The position numbers and the translations under genes are program-made. Source: Acorus gramineus (lineage: Eukaryota > Streptophyta > Magnoliopsida > Acorales > Acoraceae). From it: a DNA stretch of 64,000 nt. Below the pieces are notes generated by a model. It made no database searches, was not told where the DNA came from, and saw only the letters and a list, made by a program, of their open reading frames with translations. The DNA is taken from NCBI GenBank assembly GCA_030737835.1, contig CM060849.1, positions 26,718,311-26,782,310 of the forward strand, in the 5' to 3' direction. Positions 24,640 to 36,612 of this stretch are shown here, piece after piece (the first letter of the stretch is position 1; each line of letters starts with the position of its first letter).

Positions 24640-25275
24640 GGTTTGCATGGCTTTCCGACCGCTAGGGTCCCATTTGGGACCGGATTAGAGACGTGTTTGT
24701 TTCAGCAAATGCGGTGGAATGTGAATTCTGAAACAAACAAACTGATGTTTTAAAACACCGTTTCTCAATTTGTGACTTACTTCCCCCAACGCGTTGGCGG
24801 CTCTCGACTATTATACTATAGAGCCTGATTTTTGTGCGCAGGGTATTGATGGCGCTTCTCAGAGTTGGACGGGGTTGAGTTGTTAGGTTATATTTTATGT
24901 ATTGGCATTTTTATCTTTAATGAGATGTCATTATAAAAATACACCTCATGTTTTACATTAGGCTTTAGAGTTTTTATTTTTATTGTGACAATTATAAAAA
25001 TCTCTCAAAGATAGTGTATTGATCTCTAGTGTGTTCCGTGAACATATGCAATGTATGTGGAACCACGTTAATTTTTTATCTCTTCCTCTGTGATTTGGTT
25101 GATTATTCTTTAGATCAATTGGTTTTTAAGATCCTCAAATCATAACATAGACGCGGTAAAAATGGATGAATGCGACGGGGACTCAAAAGTGAAAAATGTA
25201 TTTGGATCTGCATTAGTGAATTTTTATCCCAAAATCCGCTCAAGCATGGAACCAAATGGGGCTTGAATCCTCCAT
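24640..25275. mobile_element. Degenerate LTR-like repeat, copy 2
   Basis: The core 24881-25147 starts TGTTAGGTTATATTTTATG and ends in CTCAAATCATAACA, so it has TG...CA termini like an LTR. Near its end is GGAACCACGTTAATTTTTTATCT, the form seen at plant copia LTR ends. I see no matching 5-bp target duplication at the core borders, and no internal domain beside it. The flanks (GGGTCCCATTTGGGACCGG near 24665, GGAACCAAATGGGGC near 25249) are inverted to one another and resemble the flanks of the 20.2-20.8 kb copy. Confidence 0.45.
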
Positions 25276-28150
25276 ATCCTTCGCTACTCTTTTTAACAAA
25301 ATCAATCAAACAAGATTTTTGACCAAGATAACCAACTTGACCTTTTGTTTCTTAAGTCATAAATTGGTTACTCAAAATTGGGGGAATTGATTTTTGGTCC
25401 ATTGGTGAAAAAAACATGTCATTTTATATATCACTTTTAATTAGGAAGATTTATCAATTTTAATTATTGGTGCATATTAGCTATGGATCTAATTGAGATG
25501 AAATCTAATCAATATTGCATCTCATCCACTCCCCCAAATGAAAATGAAAGACCAACACATATCACCTTATATGTTTAAATCAATAACAATTTTAGACAAG
25601 TGGTAATTCCAGCACTCACTGGATCTCAACTTGTTATAATATGGTGGCATAGACCATGAAAGCGACTATTTGAATCTTTTGAACCCACGTGGACTGTACG
25701 GAGAAATTATTTGAAGAGTCAAAAGTTCAATGGATTTCTTTGAAATGTAATGTTGGCCAATGAAAATAGAAGCTTTTGCATTTCAATTTTTCCAAAGAGA
25801 TTTGAAAATGTTTTTTTTTTTTTTTTTGAAAAAAGAGAATTGAAAATGTTGGCATGACTTACCTACCTTACATTTTCTCTTTTAAACGCGTCTTGAGGGT
25901 TTGAAATGTTTCAAAGCTGATTTTAAATGGGTGGTTGAGGGTCTTTTTCAGTCTTTTGATTCAAAGAGTTCTGAACCATCAATGATTGTTCAATGGGAAA
26001 AATGGAAACTCCAATAAATATGTTTTATAAATACTTGTTCAGTGCATGGTTTTAAGACAGTCAAGTTTATGATGTCTTTATTTGGTCTATTATAACATGG
26101 TGGGTGTGACAGTATAACCGTATAGATGCTTCAATTAATATGATGGGTGTGACAGTGCAACAATATAACAAGGTCAATAATTTTTAACATTGTCATATAC
26201 AGTGGTGTGAGCTACCTTAGGCCCGGGGGATTTTGCCATACTCCCCTGGGTTTTTTTTTTTTTTTTTAAGAAACGGTATATCTAGCATCAATTGTATTTT
26301 ATATGCAGTTATATGAAATGAAGTATATACTGATATACATTAGTTTATTTTTTTTTAATTAAAAAAATGATAAAAATTTTGCGTTATATGCTATGATAGG
26401 ACACATTCACTATTATAACGCAGTATATAGTTATCATAGTGTATGAGATTGCATAACAGACTTAGTGCATCATTGCTCTTTTTTTTTTTTAATATTTTTT
26501 AATAGGGCTCATAAACTTATGGGCCATAGATCATGAGCCCCACAACTCAACAACAGCAGCAATAGCCCACTTTTTATTATTATATATCAAGAAGATCAGA
26601 AAATCATGGACCCCCCCTTTATGAAGATGAAATTTCTATAAATAATCACAATAAAAATCCATACAAGCTCTCTATATCAATCAAATATTTATTTTATCAA
26701 CCACTGCACAAATAAACAGATGATGAAGATGATGGAAAGAGAGTGAGACCCTCCCACAAACCATCAAAACCCAATGGTTCCACAGGGAATAAAATAAATA
26801 AATGATTTGCTGATTCAATAACATATAAAGAAAATTTAATATATAAATCAGCACCTTAAATGCAAACCATCAGGTTTCTCATTTATTCACTGAGATTGTT
26901 AGATTGATAACGGTAAAATCATATAACATTTTGATTGATAACGGTAAAATCATATAACATTTTCAGAATATGAAAACCTCGTCAAGGTCAAATTTAAAGA
27001 TATGCACTGCTAGATTTATGTTTTGATATTTTTTTTTATAAATCATTGATATGAAATTCGACATATTATTTTAAAATATGATAATTATCTTTTAGAATTA
27101 TTCAGTAATATGTTTTATGTTAATGCCTTTCACATTAACACCCCCCCCCCCCCCAAAAAAAAAAAAAATAAATCATGGCTTCCCCACTGGTCATATATTT
27201 AGACGAAATGTGCATTTAAAACATGTTATAACTGCACATAAGGTTATATGGATAAGTTTTTCCAATATTATGCATATTTATGTTCTTTACCGACTGAATC
27301 TCTTCACAAAACAATTTTGGTTATTTTTTTTGAAGACAATTAATGAAATAAATCAATCCAAATTATTGTAAGTTAAATATGTAATAATAAATACAAATTA
27401 TAGAATGGTTATCATAGGTTAAACAATCCATATATAAATTGGAGGGGATGATGTGATGAAAAAATATGAACACACATATCAAAATTACCTTCGTTTTAAT
27501 AATACTCAGTATACCAATACTTGCAAATATATTTTTCTATGTGCAACTAAAAATTGGTGGGTCTTGTATGATGAGTGTTGCCTTTCACACTACACACTAC
27601 ATGTGTGATGAGCAATGTGAAACTAAAAATTAAAATATTATTTTCATTAATTAAAAACCCAACAAGAAAATACCCAAATTATACTTGATGCTATGACTTT
27701 TCAAACTATATAGGCTAATCAAACTCAAAAGTAAAGACAGCAATAGGTCCTTTACATGTACCATCAACTAGAGCTTAGAATACCCTTACATAATTAAAAA
27801 AACAAACAAACAAGCAAACAGACGGTTGACGTTCAACACGTTTTTGCTCATTCTAACTATATGTTTGACATCAATTAAATTAATCAAACAATGTAATGTC
27901 TACCCTAACCAAAAAAAAACTTTTGACCCATAGTTTGTGACTACATGAAGTTCAACACATGATTAATAACTAAAAAATTTATTGTATCTAAGAATTATAA
28001 TAAAATTAAGCAAATCCAAAAAGATTGATTTGTAGAAATCTAAGAAAACCAAACCACTCCCACTGCCGCTGTTTCTTCATATCCAATATGCTGTTCTGAG
28101 TGAAACAACAAAAATGTTCTTTGAATTTTTTTAAAATTTTTATTTATTTT
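25276..28150. other. Gene-free stretch with one inverted MITE copy
   Basis: No gene is supported. About 26265-26470 is an inverted relative of the repeats at 7670-7910 and 35745-35950. A 31-bp tandem duplication (GATTGATAACGGTAAAATCA) lies at 26902-26963, and a C run followed by an A run is at 27141-27169. Confidence 0.5.
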
Positions 28151-28947
28151 TGTTAGATTCAAAGAATAAAATAATGAGAATCCTTGTATTCCACTTAGGG
28201 TTTAATCACTTTATATAATTATATATACTAGTGTCTTTACATGTGTAATACACTACACACATTATGAGATAACACATATAATCTAATAACCCCTCTCAAA
28301 CTCACGGTGGATCATACAAAATGAGTTTGCGAGGGAGAAACTGAAATCGAGGAACTGCATGTGACTTCGTAAAGAAATCAGCAAGCTGCTCGGCGAAGGA
28401 GATATGCGGAAGTGATAATGTCTATGCAAGGAAAGTGTTGACGAACGAAGTAACAATCGATCTCAATGTGTTTGATCCTCTAGTAAAAGATCGGATTGCT
28501 AACAATCTGAATAGCAGACTGATTATCACAGTGAAGAAGAGTAGGACCAGTAATAGTAACTCCTAAATCCACCAAAAGATGTATGAGATGAACAATCTCC
28601 TTGGTGGTGATGATCATAGCTCGATACCCAGCTTCAGTGCTGGAAAGAGAAACAATCTCTTGTTTCTTGCTGCACCAGGAGATGATGGAATCTCTGAGAA
28701 ATATGCAGAAATCAGCGAAGGAGCGTCTAGTGGTCGGGTCTCCAGTCCAATCAGTATCAGTGTAAACCCTGAGAACCAGAGTCGAAGAGGATGACAGATA
28801 GATTAATCTAGTGTTAGAATAAGAGAATAAAATAATGAGAATCCTTGTATTCCACTTAGAATTTAATCTCTTTATATATACAAATGTCTAAAAAATTTGT
28901 GTAATACAATATATACCCTATGAGAGCACGTATAATCTAATAATTTT
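28146..28947 (-). mobile_element. Miniature Ty1/copia element retaining only RNase H
   Basis: Two direct repeats of ~132-139 bp, 28151-28288 and 28812-28942, flank ~520 bp of internal DNA. The repeats share TGTTAG at one end, a GAATCCTTGTATTCCACTTA block and ATCTAATA at the other. The immediate flanks are ATTTT on both sides (28146-28150 and 28943-28947), a 5-bp target duplication. On the minus strand the inside encodes the copia RNase H: YTDTDWTGDPTTRRS, ISWCSKKQEIVSLSSTEAGY, CDNQSAIQI, KHIEIDCYFVRQH and AEQLADFFTK. An in-frame stop precedes RIKHIEID and a frameshift precedes AEQLAD. Primer-binding site, gag, protease, integrase and reverse transcriptase are all missing; the LTR joins RNase H directly. 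Confidence 0.8.
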
Positions 28948-30793
28948 TAATCTTCCAAACACCTTTAAACTCAACCAGTGTCTTTTGTTTTTTAATGGAA
29001 CTCCCTTGCCACTTCGGAAAGTGAGGTCACCCAAATCTGACAAGACTTTATTTTTAATTAATCACTCAGTGATTAATAAATTGAGTGACTGTACGGATTT
29101 AAATCTAAACTCCTAGCAACACATATACAGGACAAGGTCTTCTAATAGCCCAAAATTAAAAAAAAAAAATTATCAAATAAATAATTTTGATAGTTATACC
29201 TATATATGTAGAAGCTAGTATAAATTCTTATATTAGATTCAAAGTAGTGCAGAAATTATTTATATCAATAGATTAAAACATCGCCTCAATTTCATTATAA
29301 AAAAAATACCTGTATGATCACATAACATTCTACACGCATCTCAAACGTGTCTTTCCATCACATGATTCACATCTATCACAAACCTTCCACAAAACAAACA
29401 ATTAATATGCAAGAGTAAGAATATCATATTTTTAAAGCTATGTTCTCTCTTTCCTATTATTATAGATTTTGATGATGTGTACAAATGATTGTTAGCGCTA
29501 TATAAAATTTTTTGAGGTGTCTTTTATGTATTAACATTTTTGTCTTCATGATATGTTATTTTGAAAGGGCATCTTAGATTTTTCATGAGACTTCTCGTTG
29601 ATAATTAATTGATATCTGGTGTGCTCTATAGACATATGCAAGATTTGATGAATCACTTAATTTTTTATATTTTATATTTATTTATTTTTTTATTGAAATT
29701 CATAACTCGTAACATTTTCATCACTTTCTAATCATATAATTACATATTTCAATGAGAATAATGAAAATAATAATCTTACAAAAAAAACACTTATTTTACA
29801 TAGATTGTTATAAACCCTGAATTATATATAAGTAATTATATATAAACTTTTAATTAAATCTTAGTCACAACTTATTTTTAATTTATGCAAAAGCTAACTA
29901 AACAATGAAAATGTGACTTTTTTATTTTCTACTCATAATGAAAAATAATTAAACAAAAATTATTCAACATCTCTTGTTAAATATAGACCATTTCCTAATG
30001 GGGCTTAAAATCTTTTTTGAAGCATTATAATATTATATTTGTACTATAACCTAGAAAGGGAAAGTGAATCAAATTAACTAGCTAACTTTTGTTTTCCTTT
30101 TTTATAGCCTCTAATTATTAACTATATAATTAAACAAATCAAAACCGTGCAATGTGTGTACTCTGTAATTAGAGAGTCCACCGCATGTTCGGAATTTGTA
30201 CTATGAATAGAAGAAAAGACAAGAATAAATATCTCTTAACATGGTATGCACATTTGATTAAAAAAATTTAATAAACAATAATACAGACTGGATGAAATTT
30301 TTTAAAAAGATTTCATCAATTTTTACTTCCATTAGAATCAGAACAACTTCCTCGTGCAAACGCATCTCCACCAATGCAGAGCATTGTTTGAACTTTGAGA
30401 ATATTTTTTTATATCAGTATTGATAGTATCTAATTAAATTTTTACTAATTTATTGGAGTAGTTAGCTTGGATTTCTATAATCAAATTGGTGAGGCCTTTT
30501 ATAATTTTATTTTATTTAAAAAATAGATGGTCAGATACAGAAGTATTTTTTTATTTAATTATTGGGTAGGGCCTATATATATAGGTTGTTGTCAACTTTT
30601 GTGGGGACTATGCTACTTGCTACAGGGAGTGCATGCACTAACATTCATTTTATAATTTTGTACTGCATCATAGGTTCGTTGGTATGGACAGACTTTGGAT
30701 TATAATGGGTGGGATTTATGAGTTGTTCGATTTGTGCAAAATATATAAATATATTACATATTATATAATATAACTTAAGTTAACGGAAAAGTG
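28948..30793. other. AT-rich stretch with a third LTR-like repeat copy
   Basis: No gene is supported. About 29496-29715 is a relative of the LTR-like repeats at 20440-20660 and 24881-25147, recognised by the ordered blocks TTTTATGTATTAACATTTTT, GTGTGCTCTATAGACATATG and CATAACTCGTAACA. The remainder is AT-rich without visible structure. Confidence 0.45.
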
Positions 30794-32605
30794 GGTACAT
30801 TTAGGCCTCTCAACGGGTCGCAGGTCGATCCAGACCCGATCCGAATTCGACCCGACAAAAGGTGTAAATACCCGACTCGAAGGACCCGACAAACAAAACG
30901 GGTCAGATCTAGGTCCACCCCGACCCGATCCTATGGACCTGTTGGACCCGATTGACCCAATCCAAATATTATGTAATTTTTTTTATTTATGATCCAACCT
31001 AGCACTTATGATTCAACCAAACATTTATAACTAAATATTAAATAATCATTTAAAATTTTAAACATTTGAAATATTTTTACAACCTTTTGACTTCACGTAA
31101 AAGCATAATAATCCAAACCGTATTCTAAATTTTCGCTCATAAAATATTTAAGAATCAAAATAGTGAAGAACTATATATAATACATTAGATTCTATTAAAA
31201 AGAAAAAAAATGAAGTTGTTGTAGGCCCTTGAAATTTTTTTGAACTTCTCTTTGTCTGGCCTGAACTTGTTAATGAGTCGGCCCTGTCGATATCGGATTT
31301 CAGACGGGGCTCTTGGAAAAGAGAGGGGGGCCTCCCCCCCCCCCCTTTTTTTCTTTTTTTTTTGGTGCGTTGTGGGACGTGGCGTGTGTGGGGGTTCTTC
31401 AGGGTTCAGATCCGGTGCGTGCCTTGGCAGGCTCGGTCGGATCGTCTCTCGAAAGGGGTGGTGGGGGTTTTTTTTTCGTTCCTGGCTGAGGCAGCTCACA
31501 GGTCCCCAGGAGGATTCAAAGGTTGTTGTAATCGCCACCTGTTTTCTAAAAAAAAACAGGAAAAATTGGAGTGGATTTGATCGCCTTCGTGGGGGAGTTT
31601 GTGGGGTCTCTGCTATGAGATACGAGCATGACGCACACAGAAGTGAAAAACAGAGATTCTCTTTTGCTTCGAAAACTTGACTAAAAGAGGTTTTGAGAAA
31701 TCAGGGTGTAGGTGAGGGTCAGCTAGTGGGGATTAGCTGCTTGGTAGCGGACGGCTAAATGGGAGTAGCCGCCTGGTGCCTGACTCAATTTGGGTAGAGC
31801 CTGGGTAGGAAGTGGGTTAGGTTTTGGCAGGGGCTAAACTAGGTTTAATCTGGATTTTTGGAGAGTGGATTTGGAAAGTGTTTTGGTGTAGGAATTAAGC
31901 TTCCCTCTCTCTTTCTAGGGTTTCAAGTGGGGGAGGGTTTGTGAGTGTGGGTATGGCTTAGGAAAGAATGGGTGATTTTATGAGTGATTGATGATATATG
32001 GATATGAATTGTTGTTGTTTTGATTGGGAATGCCCCCTATTTATAGTAAAAAAGAGGCAGGGGAGTGTCCATTGGTTAATAGATCAAAATGGATAATAAG
32101 ATGCTTGATTTGACCTGCCAAATGTCCCATCTCTGACAAGCGGTGGATTAGGTCGATCAGTGACGTTGAACCGGCTGAGATGGGGCGGCTAAAAGGAACA
32201 ATCCGCCGCAATCATGTTGCTTTATGTCCCATCCCAAGGAGGCGGTTTGGGGTCGATTAGGAGCGGCTAGTTTCCACTAGCAGCCCAGTATGGGGCGGCT
32301 ACTCTCAAGTAGCCGCCCTTGTCCTGGTCTCAAATTTCTCTAAGGGTTGGACTAGGGTTTCTGGTTTTGGGTTTCTATGGAAGCTTTCTTTATGGTTTTC
32401 AAATGTGATCATTTCTAAATATTACTTGAAGTATTTTTGTCTCTTTAAATGGTCAAAATTGGAGTATCTACAAGCCTGACTCGACCCGACCCGACCCGAC
32501 CCGACCCGATCCGAGACTCGATATGGACTCGACAATCAAACGGGTCGGATTCGGTTTCACCCTGACCCGACCCGGATCCGACCCGTTGACAGGCCTAGGT
32601 ACATT
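30794..32605. mobile_element. hAT element with perfect 8-bp TSD carrying foreign LTR sequence
   Basis: The element spans 30802-32597 (1796 bp). Ends are TAGGCCTCTCAACGGGTCG on the left and, inverted on the right, TAGGCCTGTCAACGGGTCG. The flanks GGTACATT (30794-30801 and 32598-32605) are identical, a perfect 8-bp duplication as made by hAT transposases. Both subterminal zones are rich in GACCCGACCCG-type repeats. No hAT transposase is visible. The middle is foreign: GC-richer DNA that reads as a gypsy LTR on the minus strand (listed separately). Confidence 0.85.
31200..32472 (-). mobile_element. Gypsy-type LTR sequence nested in the hAT element
   Basis: On the minus strand the segment begins TGTAGATACTCCAATTTTGA at 32472, a start typical of plant gypsy LTRs. 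It has a TATA box, TATAAATAGGGGGC, near 32045, followed by an A/C-rich leader as in many gypsy LTR transcripts. The other boundary, near 31200-31540, is unclear and no internal gag-pol is present, so it is a solo or truncated LTR region. The frames at 31185-31538 (-) and 31240-31680 (+) fall inside it and are not supported as genes. The segment carries iterated GGCGGCTA hairpins. Confidence 0.55.
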
Positions 32606-33439
32606 CCATGAACCTAGTAGATTTTGTAGGATCATAATAAATATTTAATCCACTGGGGACTTGATTAAAAAATATTACGTGGTAAAAAAAAAAAACTTTT
32701 TATAGGTTGGTTGGTAAGTAGACAGACTTTGGATATGGTTTTATTATATATCTTACCACAAAATTAACTTGGTTTCACTTAGACTTGACTCTAGTTGAAT
32801 TTGGGTTGAACACTTGAATTGTTTTTAAACAATTTTTTTTTTAATTTTTTGTTAAAGAATATTTGGCCCTGATTTTTCATTACTCTCCAAACTGATTACA
32901 AAATACAGAAATCCAAGCCCAACTTAGCTTGGCTTGAGTTTTAATTTCAAACCCAAGCCCAACCAACAAGTTTATCCCATATTTGGTTCATAGATAGCTT
33001 ATCCAGATATAAAATAGGTGTATAAGAATATATAAGTGAACATGCTGAATAAAGTTCCTTAATTATAACCTTAATTAAGGATTTTTGAATAATTATATTA
33101 AACATGATTTTTCAAGCAACCTTAATTAGTGCAACCTTAATTATAACATGATTTTTGAATAATAAATATTAAATATTTCAAGAGCTCCATTAGAATTTTC
33201 CAAGCAAAAATCTTCATGATAGGGTAGTTTTGATAAAGTTCATCTTTCATAAGATTGAATGTCATTCAAAACATTCAAAATTGATTTGATTTTTATGAAA
33301 TCTAATTTAATATAAGAAAATAACTTGTGGCGCTTAACAGGATCAATTTCAAATCCTGCACGGAAAAATTATAAATGTATGTATATGTATAGACATGAAA
33401 TCTATTTTATAAGGGATTATTAGTTTTTAGTCCCCATAA

Positions 33440-34168
33440 AATATATAATTTATTGATCGATTCATCACTTTTTCATATTATAATTCAAGTCCATTGATTT
33501 AAAGGGTGTGTTCCTTATTAGCCTTTGGGAGTAGAACTGGTAAACGAGCCGATCAGCTCGGGCTCTGCTCCGGCTTGGCTCGATTAAAACTCGTTCAAGC
33601 TCGTTCGATTAGACAAACGAGCCGAGTTTGAACAATTTTTAAAGCTCGGTTTGTAAACGAGCCGAGCCTGAACCGAGCCCGAGACGAGCCTGAGCAGAGA
33701 CGAGCTCGTTTACTTAACAGAAAAAAGGGAAACGAGCCGAGCCTGAGCTTGAGCTTATGTCAGTTTCATATGTACATGTATAAAGTGTTGTGATTTGTGA
33801 AATGTGACTTCTCAAATGTTAAACAAAATTTTTTTTAGCTAAACGAGTCCGAGCCGAGCTGAGCTTCAGCCGAGCTTTATACGAGTCCAACGAGCCGAGC
33901 TTGAACACTAAATGAAGCTCGTTCTCAAGTCGAGCCAAGCCTGAGCAGAACCTGAACATGTTAAAGCTCGACTCATTCAGCTCATTTATCACCCCTACAG
34001 CCGAGCCTGGGAGGGATCTATCACTAAATTGTTAGTGTTTGGTTTTCTTATTAGTCCCTGTGAGGGACTAAACAGGAATTAAAAAAGAACATGTCATTTA
34101 AATCTAGAGACTTAAACTGTAATATATAGAAATAAATGATCGATCACTAAATGATATAGTTTATAAAA
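33440..34168. mobile_element. Foldback MITE interrupted by a second element
   Basis: The left arm (from about 33446, ATTTATTGATCGATTCATCAC) and right arm (to about 34165, GATCGATCACTAAATGATAT) are inverted copies of each other over about 80 bp, and both match the uninterrupted MITE at 50545-50755. Compared with that copy, 33531-34004 is an insertion rich in CGAGCCGAGC-type repeats. The insertion has imperfect inverted ends (TAGAACTGGTAAACGAGC and, inverted, TAGGGGTGATAAATGAGC), as in hAT-like non-autonomous plant elements. TTGGGAG-like sequence flanks the insertion on both sides. Confidence 0.65.
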
Positions 34169-34396
34169 ATTTAAAAATAAAAAACCCATTTTATAAGTGC
34201 AATGGGACTGGATATATCATGTTCCATTTTATAACCATAAAAATGAGACCAAAAGTTAGTCGGCAACGTGAGCTTGGGCCTTTAAAGGACTCATTCAATT
34301 CTGTTGTCTTAAAAGCAAAAGCAAATCGAAATTTTTTCTGACGTTGTTATATTTAATCTTTTTCAAAGTTATATATATCTTTTTAAAAATTCAGTT

Positions 34397-35530
34397 ATAT
34401 ATTTCTCGTTAATTTTTTTTATATTTCATAAAAATAAGTTCATTCAAATAGAAATGAGAGATATATATTTTTTATCAAAACATATAACTCATTAGACTGT
34501 TTACTATTTTTATAAAAAAAATGAAAACATGTTTGGTCTATATTTTAGATCGTAAAAAAAACTGAATGTAACATTTTTATTTTTTAAAATATATGCTTTT
34601 AAAAAATACATGTTTGAATATGTTAAATACATACATTTTTTTCATTTTTGGTAACAGATTATATTATGATAGTGATATCTGAATAAATAATTTAAAAACT
34701 CTCTTGAATGTAACAACGTTATGCCAACTCATTTTTTTAGTGTTACACTACATTTTTTTTACAATCCAAATACAATCTCTTATACATCGTTAGAAATCGA
34801 GTGAAGCATATGCATCAATAGACGAGGTAAATACTAGGGGTGCAATTTTGATTGGTTAAATTGAATCCGAACCTTTCTAAATCGAATTTTTTTTGTTTGG
34901 GTAAATATTTTATGGTTTGATTTGGGTATGGATTGAAAATTTACTAAACCGATCTACATTGGTTTGAGTTTAATTTTACTTTAGAAAAAAACTGAATGAA
35001 CTGCACCGAATTAAATTTAAATACATGATTATTCATAATCAATATTCATTTAAATTATTTTTTATATATTAAAAACTATATTGTTGTTATACCATTAATA
35101 TTCATATATAATGAATATATTAATTTATACAATCAATTTTAGCATTTTAATATTTATGTAAATTTGTAAACCAACCCCCCAAAAAACTCTAACCAACCCA
35201 TCAATCTTTAGTAGTTTGGTTCGGATCGGTTTAGTTCGGGTTAACCGAACAAAAATCGGTTCGGTTCGATTTTGGATTTTCGATTCGGTTTTAGTTCGGT
35301 TCGATTTTTGGGTTGGATATGAATATAGTTTGATTCAATTTGGGTTTGCAAAAAACTGAACCAAACCAATCGAATTGAATTAAATTACATCCTTGACTAT
35401 ATACATCGTTAATTTTCTCACACTTACTAAAAATAAGTTCATTCAATTCGAAATAGAGTGATATACATTTTTTATCGAATTATATACATCATTAAAAGAT
35501 GTTTACCTTTTTTTGTTTGAAAACAAGGTG
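34397..35530. mobile_element. hAT-like element inside a dispersed repeat
   Basis: About 34838-35394 starts TAGGGGTGCAATTTTGATTG and ends with the inverted form (…AATTAAATTACATCCTT). It is filled with GGTTCGGTTCG-type repeats, so it fits the hAT-like non-autonomous class with simple-sequence subterminal zones. The flanks (34397-34555 and 35398-35530) belong to one repeat family that also occurs at 7430-7580, recognised by AAATAGAGTGATATACATTTTTTATC. Confidence 0.5.
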
Positions 35531-35744
35531 GACATTGCTACTAGCGCTTATATTTTAAAGTGAAGGTTAGAGGTCCGAATAGGGGATGAGAAGAGGAGAG
35601 ATAAAGTAAAATAAACTAAAACAAAAAGCTGCAAATGGGCCACAATGTTTACTATTTTTAAAAATAAAAATGTGTGGTCTGCGATATGCATTTTGGACTA
35701 TAAAAAAGACTAGAGTTTAATATTTTCCTTTATTATTTTTTGAG

Positions 35745-35950
35745 GGCTGATATACTCAATCCGTTTTGTAACCCATATACTCTTGTTATCATAGTGTAAG
35801 GGGTTTATCACGTAATTTTTTTACATATTTTTTAAAATAAAAAAATATATTAATGTATCTTAATATATATTTTAATTTATATAATAACATGTATTTTAAT
35901 AAAAGAATATGATTTAAAAAACAAAACCCACCCGGTGTAATATGTAATGA
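35745..35950. repeat. Dispersed repeat, copy 3 of the 7670-7910 family
   Basis: Shared blocks are a TATCATAGTGTA motif, ATTAATGTATCTTAATATAT and ATATAATAACATGTATTTTAA, in the same order as at 7670-7910. A third copy is inverted at 26265-26470. The open frame at 35789-36124 (-) lies in it and is not a supported gene. Confidence 0.5.
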
Positions 35951-36282
35951 GGACGTGTGGACATCATTTTTCTTCTTCTGTTTTTTTCTGGGAGAGTGGG
36001 CCCCAACCAACAGTGGAATTGGAGGCCCACTTTTGATTTGGGTCACACGTGAGTGAATTCCAAGCAGGTGATCCATAACATCCCTCCCCATGCCTTGGAA
36101 AGCCAATGTAAGGAAAAGTTCCACTTATATAATAATTATAGGTTCTCTCTAGATGTACCATTTTTTTAGGGTTCAGTCCTAGCATGTGTAAGACAGAAAT
36201 GATATAACACAAATAATATCAGATCACGTGGTTTGATGAAGTTTGTCTGTGTACACAACAAAAAAATAAAAAGAGAAATCCA

Positions 36283-36284
<2 letters not shown>

Positions 36285-36313
<29 letters not shown>
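36285..36313. repeat. (AT)n microsatellite
   Basis: An uninterrupted AT dinucleotide run of about 29 bp. Confidence 0.95.
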
Positions 36314-36317
<4 letters not shown>

Positions 36318-36612
36318 TGATCAAAGCATCAATATTACCTTTTTCTCACTTAACCTTGTTTCTTATAAATAATCTCACTTAACTTTGATAAAAAAAACCA
36401 AAGTACCTTTAGAATTTTTTTTTTAATGAAAAACCCTTAAAAATAATTTATCAGTGGCATGGGCCTAGCTATTTTCTTAAACCTTTGCTACCAGTCAGTC
36501 CTTCAGTCCTCATTGTACGGACCTTGGAAAAATGCCCTCACTCTATGGACCCGTAGAAGAATGTCAATCTTCTCCTGAAAATACAATAAATCTCATATAT
36601 TCGTGTTCCGAT

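Noticed and set aside
28579..28794. 71-codon plus-strand frame
   Set aside because: It is antisense to the copia RNase H fragment, which is clearly encoded on the minus strand.
31185..31680. 117- and 146-codon frames on opposite strands
   Set aside because: They lie inside gypsy LTR-like DNA, contain homopolymer-encoded runs and have no domain.
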